Below, piece after piece: positions 1 to 4,581 of a stretch of 6,652 bases of DNA. The stretch comes from Thermoleophilia bacterium (GTDB lineage: Bacteria > Actinomycetota > Thermoleophilia > Gaiellales > Gaiellaceae), in assembly GCA_016844515.1 (NCBI GenBank), contig JAERMP010000129.1:1-6652 (forward strand), in the 5' to 3' direction. Numbering within the stretch: the first letter of the stretch is position 1; each line of letters begins with the position of its first letter. A program made the position numbers and the translations under genes. The notes under the pieces were generated by a model, which was given only the letters and a program-made list of their open reading frames with translations, did no database searches and had not been told where the DNA came from.

Positions 1-1217
1 TAGTTCGCCACCTTCCGCCCGCCGACGACCGGGTCGAAGCGCGCGGCAAGCTCGTCATCCTGCGTCGAGATCCCGACCGGGTCGCGGCCCGCCTGGTAGT
101 CGTCGTAGAACCCGGCCGAGCTCCCGATCTTCCGGTACTGCTCCTCGTACTCCGGGCTGTTGTCGCCCATCGCGACGAGCGCCGCCGTCCCAATGGAGAC
201 GGCATCGGCGCCCAGCGCGAGCGCCTTCGCGACATCTGCCCCGCCCCGGATCCCGCCAGAAACGATCAGTTGCACTTTCCGGTGCATCCCGAGCTCCTGG
301 AGCGTGTCGGCCGCAATCCGAGTCGCAGGGAGCGTCGGGATCCCGACGTGCTCGATGAAGACGTCCTGGGTCGCGGCCGTGCCGCCCTGCATGCCGTCGA
401 CGACGATCACGTCGGCGCCGGCCTTCACGGCGAGCTGCACGTCGTAGTAGGTCCGCGTCGCGCCGACCTTGACGAAGATCGGCTTCTCCCAGTCGGTGAT
501 CTCGCGGAGCTCGTGGATCTTGATCTCGAGGTCGTCGGGCCCCGTCCAGTCAGGATGTCGCGAGGCGCTTCGCTGGTCGATTCCCTTCGGGAGACTGCGC
601 ATCTCGGCGACGCGATCGGAGATCTTGTGGCCGAGGAGCATCCCGCCGCCACCCGGCTTCGCGCCTTGCCCGACGACGACTTCGATCGCGTCCGCTCGCC
701 GGAGGTCGTCCGGGTTCATGCCATACCGCGAGGGAAGGAGCTGGTAGACGAGCGTCTGCGAGTGCTCGCGCTCCTCGTTCGTCATGCCGCCGTCGCCGGT
801 CGTTGTCGAGGTGCCGACCTCGCTCGCGCCGCGGCCGAGGGCTTCTTTCGCCGGCGCGGAGAGCGCGCCGAAGCTCATCCCCGCGATCGTCACCGGGATC
901 TTCAGCTCGAGCGGCTTCTTCGCGAAGCGGGTCCCGAGGACGACATCGGTCGCGCACTTCTCGCGATACCCCTCGAGCGGATAGCGCGAGATGCTCGCAC
1001 CGAGAAAGAGGAGATCGTCGAAGTGCGGCAGGCGCCGCTTGGCACCGAATCCACGGATGTCGTAGATCCCCTCGCGCGCCGCGCGTTGGATCTCGGCGAT
1101 CACGTTCCGGTCGAAGAGATAGGACTCGCGGAGCCCCCAGGGCCGCTCGTGGTCCGACCCGGACATGTCCTGGGGTCTGACCCCGGGTCTGACCCCTGAC
1201 CTGTCCTCGGTGGACAT
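1..1217 (-). CDS. glxD: GlxD/MgsC-like FMN-binding glutamate synthase domain protein, 3' end cut off, lacking Fe-S cysteines
   Basis: Continuous frame of 405 codons from ATG 1217-1215 to the window edge; I checked it codon by codon and found no stop. It matches the synthase (FMN, TIM-barrel) domain of glutamate synthase. Visible motifs are GMSFGALS (residues 113-120), TGDGGM (140-145), QGAKPGGGG (around 184-192), VIVVDGMQGGT (270-280), SGGIRGGADVAKALALGADA (320-339) and PVGISTQDDEL (380-390). It would transfer an amine to 2-oxoglutarate, or exchange amines on glutamate, on FMN in the cytoplasm with GlxB and GlxC. The [3Fe-4S] cysteine motif normally just before PVG(I/V)xTQ is replaced by GFYDDYQAGRD (369-379), and the upstream Cys position reads AMGDN (349-353). 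The only cysteine in the visible part is in REKCATD, far away. The start overlaps the preceding stop as TGATG. ATG 1166-1164 is an alternative start, because residues 1-17 are encoded by repeat DNA. The family usually runs about 40 residues further. Confidence 0.9.
   Translation of the reverse strand, partial: MSTEDRSGVRPGVRPQDMSGSDHERPWGLRESYLFDRNVIAEIQRAAREGIYDIRGFGAKRRLPHFDDLLFLGASISRYPLEGYREKCATDVVLGTRFAKKPLELKIPVTIAGMSFGALSAPAKEALGRGASEVGTSTTTGDGGMTNEEREHSQTLVYQLLPSRYGMNPDDLRRADAIEVVVGQGAKPGGGGMLLGHKISDRVAEMRSLPKGIDQRSASRHPDWTGPDDLEIKIHELREITDWEKPIFVKVGATRTYYDVQLAVKAGADVIVVDGMQGGTAATQDVFIEHVGIPTLPATRIAADTLQELGMHRKVQLIVSGGIRGGADVAKALALGADAVSIGTAALVAMGDNSPEYEEQYRKIGSSAGFYDDYQAGRDPVGISTQDDELAARFDPVVGGRKVAN
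1172..1196. repeat. REP-like double palindrome, copy 1
   Basis: Two adjacent short palindromes: GGGGTCTGACCCC at 1172-1184 (6-bp arms around one base) and GGGTCTGACCCC at 1185-1196. They read as GGGGTCAGACCCC on the coding strand. A small hairpin follows at 1202-1216 (TGTCC, loop TCGGT, GGACA), with the glxD start codon at its base. The layout resembles dispersed REP-type elements of GC-rich genomes. It is unusual in lying inside the presumed coding start of glxD, encoding SGVRPGVRP. Confidence 0.7.
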
Positions 1218-1300
1218 CAGTACGCGCCCGCGTTGTCGATCTTGGCCACGTCCCGGGGTCTGACCCCGGGTCTGACCCCTGACCTGTCCTCGGTGGACAT
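1217..1300 (-). CDS. 27-codon chimeric mini-ORF made by the junction duplication
   Basis: This frame begins at the ATG overlapping the glxC stop (TGATG at 1302-1298) and ends at the TGA overlapping the glxD ATG (TGATG at 1219-1215). Its first 15 residues (MSTEDRSGVRPGVRP) are identical to the start of GlxD, and its last 8 (KIDNAGAY) are identical to the end of GlxC. It is therefore a product of the local duplication and not a known protein, and I propose no enzymatic role. Because 84 coding bases minus the one-base overlap equals the 83-bp repeat period, ribosomes can pass glxC, mini-ORF and glxD by two successive stop/restart steps. Whether it is translated cannot be seen from sequence alone; it may be only a passive consequence of the duplication. 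Confidence 0.35.
   Translation of the reverse strand: MSTEDRSGVRPGVRPRDVAKIDNAGAY
1255..1279. repeat. REP-like double palindrome, copy 2
   Basis: Exact second copy of the double palindrome 83 bp away: GGGGTCTGACCCC at 1255-1267 and GGGTCTGACCCC at 1268-1279. The TGTCC/GGACA mini-hairpin is also repeated, at 1285-1299. This copy lies inside the 27-codon mini-ORF just after the glxC stop. Confidence 0.7.
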
Positions 1301-2016
1301 CAGTACGCGCCCGCGTTGTCGATCTTGAAGTTGTAGAGCTGGCGCGCCGAGCCGTAGCGCCGGAAGTCGGAGGCATCGGCGTCGTTCCCCGCGGCCGCGA
1401 GCAAGCCTGCGACCTGCGTGACGTGCTCGTCACGCATCTCCTTCTCGATGCAGTCGGCGCCGAGACCGGCCACCGAGCCGCGAACGTAGAGCCGCGCCTC
1501 GTAGATCGAGTCGCCGAGGGCATCGCCCGCGTCCCCGCAGACGACGAGGCAGCCGGACTGCGCCATGAAGGCGCTCATATGGCCGACGGAGCCACCCACG
1601 ACGATGTCGATCCCCTTCATCGAGATCCCGCAGCGAGACGACGCGTCACCTCGAACCACGAGGATGCCGCCCCGACCCGTCGCGCCCGCGGACTGGCTCA
1701 CGTTCCCGTCCACGACGACACGACCGGACATGAGGTTCTCGGCGATCCCGGTCGAGGCATTGCCGTGGACTCGCACCGTGGCGAGCTTGTTCATCCCTGC
1801 GCAGTAGTAGCCCACATGGCCTTCGATCTCGACCTCGATCTCGGCATCGACGCCACACGCAAGTGCGTGCGCGCCGCTCGGGTTGAGGATCCGGAAGCGT
1901 CGCGGCTCGGGAGCGCCGCCGGCCAGGTCGTGCAGCCGCTGGTTGAGCTCGCGAACGGAGGTCGTTGAGAGGTCGACGACCTCGAGCTCGGCGGTCTCGG
2001 AAGCAGCCACAGTCAT
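1300..2016 (-). CDS. glxC: GlxC/MgsB-like GXGXG-domain subunit of split glutamate synthase
   Basis: Encodes 238 residues. This is the GXGXG beta-helix that forms the C-terminal scaffold of ordinary GltB; in split enzymes it is a separate subunit tying the glutaminase (GlxB) to the FMN domain (GlxD). Regular beta-helix turns with glycines run from about residue 55 to 185: GHVGYYCAGM (66-75), VHGNASTGIAENLMSG (83-98), VDGNVSQSAGATGRGG (102-117), VRGDASSRCGISMKG (121-135), VGGSVGHMSAFMAQSG (140-155), VCGDAGDALGDSIYEARLYVRG (159-180). The open frame extends upstream into glxB, but ATG 2016-2014 is the sensible start because it gives a family-like protein and overlaps the glxB stop as TGATG, which signals translational coupling. 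The stop overlaps the next ATG the same way. The final 8 codons are duplicated downstream. No transmembrane or signal segment is seen, so it should be cytoplasmic. Confidence 0.92.
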   Translation of the reverse strand: MTVAASETAELEVVDLSTTSVRELNQRLHDLAGGAPEPRRFRILNPSGAHALACGVDAEIEVEIEGHVGYYCAGMNKLATVRVHGNASTGIAENLMSGRVVVDGNVSQSAGATGRGGILVVRGDASSRCGISMKGIDIVVGGSVGHMSAFMAQSGCLVVCGDAGDALGDSIYEARLYVRGSVAGLGADCIEKEMRDEHVTQVAGLLAAAGNDADASDFRRYGSARQLYNFKIDNAGAY

Positions 2017-2921
2017 CAGACCTTCGCCTTCTCCCAGACGTAGACGACTCCGGGCTCCGGCTCCCATGCCCGCGCGTCGGCTGCGCCCGGGAGGACGGCG
2101 ATCGAGCGCCATTCGGACGACATTGCCACCCACTCGTCGGTCTCGGCCAGGACCGCCGGCTTGCAAGCGATCGGGTCGCGCAGGACGGCGAATCCGTCGG
2201 CGGTACCGACGGCGAAGGTGTAGAAGCCGTCGAGATCGGTCAGGCAGCCCTCGAGCGCCTGCTCGAGCGTCGCCCCCTCGCGCAGTCGCCAGGAGAGGTA
2301 GCCGGCTGCGACCTCGGTGTCGTTCTCGGTCTGGAACTCGATCCCGGCGCGGCGGAGGTTCTCGCGCAGGCGGTTGTGGTTCGAGAGCGAGCCGTTGTGG
2401 ACGAGACACAGGTCGAGCCCGGTGGAGAAGGGATGCGAGCCTTCGGTCGTGACGCGGCTCTCGGTTGCCATGCGCGTGTGGCCGAGCGCATGCGTGCCCT
2501 TGAAGTCCTCGAGCTGGAACGCGGCGGCGAACTCCTCCGGCAGGCCCGTCTCCTTGTAGATCTCGATGACCTCACCTGCGCTCATCACCCGCAGGTCCGG
2601 TCGATTCGACCGCACCCAGCTCTCGGCCTCGGCTGCGTCGGCCTCGGCCACCAGGACGGCATGGCTGGCGCGGACCGACGGTTCCTCGCACCCGCCGAAG
2701 GCGTCGCGAAGGCCGTCCATGACCGCTCCCCAGTGCTCATGTGGATTCGCGGAGTAGAGCGTGAGCTTGCTCCAGCCGCTCGGGGCCGGGTCGCGGTAGA
2801 CCGCGACCCCCGCCGAGTCGGGGCCGCGGCTCGACATCTGGACGAGCATCGCGCCGAGGTGTTCGCCGAGGCGCTCCTCGACCTCGGGCGATTTCGCGAA
2901 CAGTCCGACGATCCCACACAT
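2016..2921 (-). CDS. glxB: GlxB/MgsA-like class II glutamine amidotransferase subunit
   Basis: Encodes 301 residues. The protein begins MCGIVGLF, so Cys2 becomes the N-terminal nucleophile of an Ntn hydrolase after Met removal. Other class II amidotransferase features are SSRGPDSAG (30-38), GHTRMATES (147-155), LVHNGSLSNHNRLRENL (173-189), NDTEVAAGYL (200-209) and DGFYTFAVGT (231-240). The role is hydrolysis of glutamine, or possibly gamma-glutamylmethylamide, to glutamate, delivering ammonia or amine to the GlxC/GlxD pair. Catalytic residues look intact. The stop shares a base with the glxC start. The ATG at 2921 is fixed by the required Met-Cys N-terminus, yet no Shine-Dalgarno is visible before it; the upstream bases are AT-rich. 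The whole fold is present, and the segment at about 85-140 is an insertion relative to minimal GATase domains. Ammonia versus alkylamine specificity cannot be read from sequence. Confidence 0.93.
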   Translation of the reverse strand: MCGIVGLFAKSPEVEERLGEHLGAMLVQMSSRGPDSAGVAVYRDPAPSGWSKLTLYSANPHEHWGAVMDGLRDAFGGCEEPSVRASHAVLVAEADAAEAESWVRSNRPDLRVMSAGEVIEIYKETGLPEEFAAAFQLEDFKGTHALGHTRMATESRVTTEGSHPFSTGLDLCLVHNGSLSNHNRLRENLRRAGIEFQTENDTEVAAGYLSWRLREGATLEQALEGCLTDLDGFYTFAVGTADGFAVLRDPIACKPAVLAETDEWVAMSSEWRSIAVLPGAADARAWEPEPGVVYVWEKAKV

Positions 2922-2939
2922 CTATGGAAATAATCTACA

Positions 2940-3008
2940 TATGGAGAGCGCCTGAAAAGCCCTCTTTGTCACGAATTCACCTCTGTGTGTATAGAGCTTT
3001 TCTCCATA
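2940..3008. other. Nested inverted repeat in the AT-rich glnT-glxB spacer (attenuator, terminator or element remnant)
   Basis: The 90-bp gap between the ligase stop and glxB is much more AT-rich than its surroundings and is almost entirely one imperfect dyad. TATGGAGA at 2940-2947 pairs with TCTCCATA at 3001-3008. GAAAAGC at 2954-2960 pairs with GCTTTTC at 2996-3002 (the two right arms share two bases). TCT at 2963-2965 pairs with AGA at 2993-2995. The left arm has two asymmetric insertions (2948-2953 and 2961-2962), and the loop is about 27 bases. On the coding strand the inner hairpin ends GGGCTTTTC, a weak T run, so it could lower read-through or protect a processed 3' end. Confidence 0.6.
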
Positions 3009-3011
3009 CGA

Positions 3012-4379
3012 TCAGAATCGAGTCAGATACTCGCGGATCTCCCAAGGCGTGACCTGCTCGTGGTAGCGGTTCCACTCGTCGAGCTTGACGCGGATGAAGT
3101 AGTCGACGTAGTCCTCGTCCCGCGCGGCTCCCAGCCCGGCGCGAAGCACCTCGTCCTGCGCGAGCTCCGTCGTCGCCTCGAGGAGGTTCGACGGCAGCGT
3201 CTCGAGGCCGCGTGCACGGAGCTCGTCGTACGGGATCGAGTAGAGGTTCTCCGAGTTGGGCTCGCCTGCGTCGAGGCCGTTCTCGATCCCGTCCAGACCG
3301 GCTGCGAGCACGGCGGCTGCGGCGAGATATGGGTTGCAGGAGCCGTCGATCGTGCGATCCTCGATCCGGCCCGGGCCGGGGATCCGCAGCATCTGGGTGC
3401 GGTTGTTGTAGCCGTACGAGATCCAGACCGGTGACCACGTGGCCCCACTCGACGTCGTCCCCACCTTCAGGCGCTTGTATGAGTTGACGGTCGGGGCAGT
3501 GATCGCACTCGTTGCGCGTGCGTGCGTCTTGAGACCACCGATGAACCTGTAGGCCGTGTCCGAGAGCCCGAGCCCGCGCGGGTCCGACTCGTCCAGGAAG
3601 AGGTTGGTCTCGCCGTCCCACAGCGACATGTGGAAGTGACAGCCGTTGCCCGTGAGGTCCGAGAACGGCTTGGGCATGAACGTGGCGATCATCCCGTTCT
3701 GCTCCGCGAGCGTGTGCACCATGTACCGGAAGAAGATCGCGCGATCGCAGCTCACCAGAGCGTCGTCGTAGGTGAAGTTCTGCTCGAACTGGCCGTTCGC
3801 GTCCTCGTGGTCGTTCGCGTAGTTCCCCCACCCGAGCCCGTTGCAGTAGCGCGAGACCGTCGTCAGGAAGTCGTAGCGGCGCGTCAGGCCGGCCATGTCG
3901 TAACAGGGCTTCTCGAGGGTGTCGTACTGATCCGCGATCTCGATCGATCCGTCTTCGCGCTGCTTCACCAGGAAGTACTCGAGCTCGAGCCCCATCTTGA
4001 ACTCGAACCCCTTGTCCTTCGCACGCGCGATCAGGCGGCGGAGGATCGTGCGCGGGCAGTACGGCCACTCCTCGCCCTCGACGGTGACGTCGCATGCGAA
4101 GCGGGCGAGGTTTCCCTGCCAGGGGACCGGCGTGTAGGTCGCCAGATCCGGTATCGCCGCGATGTCAGGGTCGCTCGGCACCTGGCCGATCTCGCCGGCG
4201 GCGAAGCCGGCGAAGCCGGCACCGTCCTCGAGCAGTCCGTCGAACGCGTCGCGCGATCCGACAGGCACGAGCTTCGCGCTCGGACGTGCGTACATGTCGA
4301 CGAACTGCGCGAACACGAACTCCACGCCGCGCTTTTCCATGTCCTTCCAGATCGAATCGGCTGTTGCCGTCCCACCCAT
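3012..4379 (-). CDS. glnT: Type III glutamine synthetase-like ligase (GlnT) / gamma-glutamylmethylamide synthetase (GmaS)
   Basis: Encodes 455 residues with the glutamine synthetase fold. It makes a gamma-glutamyl amide from glutamate, ATP and ammonia or a small amine such as methylamine. The N-terminal beta-grasp domain covers about 18-100 (VEFVFAQFVDMYARPSAK, GAGFAGFAAG). The catalytic domain follows, with metal and substrate motifs in order: LELEYFLV (131-138), NGQFEQNF (195-202), GNGCHFHMSLW (244-254, with the His pair 248/250), NSYKRLK (299-305), and RIPGPGRIEDRTIDGSCNPYL (332-352; Arg332, Glu340 and Arg342 in the usual R..E.R layout). All key positions look present. Length and motif spelling suit the GlnT/GmaS branch that sits beside glxBCD, not housekeeping GlnA of about 470 residues, and no GlnA-type adenylylation site is recognisable. 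Start ATG 4379 has a good Shine-Dalgarno. Neighbouring split glutamate synthase genes favour a GmaS/Mgs-type amine route, but ammonia as substrate is equally possible from sequence. Confidence 0.9.
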   Translation of the reverse strand: MGGTATADSIWKDMEKRGVEFVFAQFVDMYARPSAKLVPVGSRDAFDGLLEDGAGFAGFAAGEIGQVPSDPDIAAIPDLATYTPVPWQGNLARFACDVTVEGEEWPYCPRTILRRLIARAKDKGFEFKMGLELEYFLVKQREDGSIEIADQYDTLEKPCYDMAGLTRRYDFLTTVSRYCNGLGWGNYANDHEDANGQFEQNFTYDDALVSCDRAIFFRYMVHTLAEQNGMIATFMPKPFSDLTGNGCHFHMSLWDGETNLFLDESDPRGLGLSDTAYRFIGGLKTHARATSAITAPTVNSYKRLKVGTTSSGATWSPVWISYGYNNRTQMLRIPGPGRIEDRTIDGSCNPYLAAAAVLAAGLDGIENGLDAGEPNSENLYSIPYDELRARGLETLPSNLLEATTELAQDEVLRAGLGAARDEDYVDYFIRVKLDEWNRYHEQVTPWEIREYLTRF

Positions 4380-4386
4380 AGCTACG

Positions 4387-4394
4387 CCTCCCTC
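4387..4394 (-). promoter_or_regulatory. Shine-Dalgarno of glnT
   Basis: GAGGGAGG on the coding strand, 7 bases before ATG 4379. It is the clearest ribosome binding site in the window and fixes the glnT start. glxB and the regulator gene lack a comparable site, and glxC and glxD appear to be coupled by stop/start overlap. Confidence 0.85.
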
Positions 4395-4435
4395 AACGTT
4401 GGAGACATAGCCCTACCATCCGATTCGACCGGAAT

Positions 4436-4460
4436 GAAGGTGCGGTTTCTCCACACCTTC
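4436..4460. promoter_or_regulatory. 25-bp dyad, candidate operator upstream of glnT
   Basis: GAAGGTGCGG at 4436-4445 and CCACACCTTC at 4451-4460 form 10-bp inverted arms with one mismatch around TTTCT. The dyad lies 57 to 81 bases before the glnT start, inside the only gap that can hold the promoter of the glnT-glxBCD operon. Symmetry and size suit a homodimeric DNA-binding protein; the adjacent GAF-PucR protein is the obvious candidate. I see no convincing -35/-10 pair around it, so the promoter itself is not called. Confidence 0.5.
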
Positions 4461-4503
4461 TCGGCGGCTATGTGTGCAGTTCGGCCGATGTATTCGCGGG
4501 CAC

Positions 4504-4524
4504 CGCGGCCGCGAAGCGGCCGCG
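4504..4524 (-). terminator. Perfect 9-bp GC hairpin with 3-base loop after the regulator gene
   Basis: CGCGGCCGC at 4504-4512 and GCGGCCGCG at 4516-4524 around a GAA loop. It is a very stable stem 58 bases past the stop of the PucR-type gene, with no T run on either strand. It may act as a second, backup terminator for the regulator transcript or as an RNA 3'-end stabiliser. Confidence 0.5.
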
Positions 4525-4538
4525 CTTCAGGGATCCTC

Positions 4539-4580
4539 GCGCGACCGGTATCCGCGCGTCAGCGGATCCCGGTCTTGCGC
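4539..4580 (-). terminator. Long GC-rich hairpin directly after the regulator stop codon
   Basis: The left arm at 4539-4555 (GCGCGACCGGTATCCGC) and right arm at 4562-4580 (GCGGATCCCGGTCTTGCGC) pair with one mismatch and a 2-base bulge around a 6-base loop (4556-4561). On the coding strand the stem begins one base after the TAG of the regulator gene. There is no T run, as is common for terminators in high-GC actinobacteria. It probably separates the regulator transcript from the glnT operon. Confidence 0.6.
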
Positions 4581-4581
4581 A

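Larger units (their letters stand above)
1164..1327. repeat. Near-tandem 81-bp direct duplication at the glxC-glxD junction
   Basis: Copy 1 is 1164-1244 and copy 2 is 1247-1327, offset 83 bp with two bases between them. The inner 73 bp (1172-1244 and 1255-1327) are identical. The extra left-hand bases contain two differences (1166 t versus 1249 c, and 1171 t versus 1254 c). Each copy holds the last codons of glxC, its stop, the overlapping ATG, and two GGTCTGACCCC palindromes. Near-identity suggests a recent slippage or recombination event, or active homogenisation. Confidence 0.95.

Noticed and set aside
270..1199. 309-codon plus-strand open frame opposite glxD
   Set aside because: It is antisense to a gene with clear family motifs, its translation is rich in R, D, E, L and A without any recognisable domain, and such frames arise from GC-biased third positions.
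2017..2409. Upstream extension of the glxC frame to 2409
   Set aside because: The extension overlaps glxB for nearly 400 bases and reads as arginine-rich nonsense; ATG 2016 with the TGATG overlap is the proper start.
1965..2933. 322-codon plus-strand open frame opposite glxB
   Set aside because: It covers the intact amidotransferase gene on the other strand and shows no motif of its own.
2966..2995. Plus-strand promoter-like pair TTGTCA (2966-2971), 18 bp, TATAGA (2990-2995)
   Set aside because: It would drive RNA antisense to glnT, lies within the loop and arm of the nested dyad, and nothing else supports it; chance matches are expected in an AT-rich spacer.
4201..4218. Tandem 9-bp repeat GCGAAGCCG
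   Set aside because: It encodes the GFAGFA stretch of the ligase, and this glycine-alanine segment looks like a normal part of the family, so codon reuse explains it.
3012..4379. Housekeeping glutamine synthetase GlnA
   Set aside because: The neighbouring glxBCD, the 455-residue length and the motif spelling point to the GlnT/GmaS branch, and no GlnA-type adenylylation loop is recognisable.
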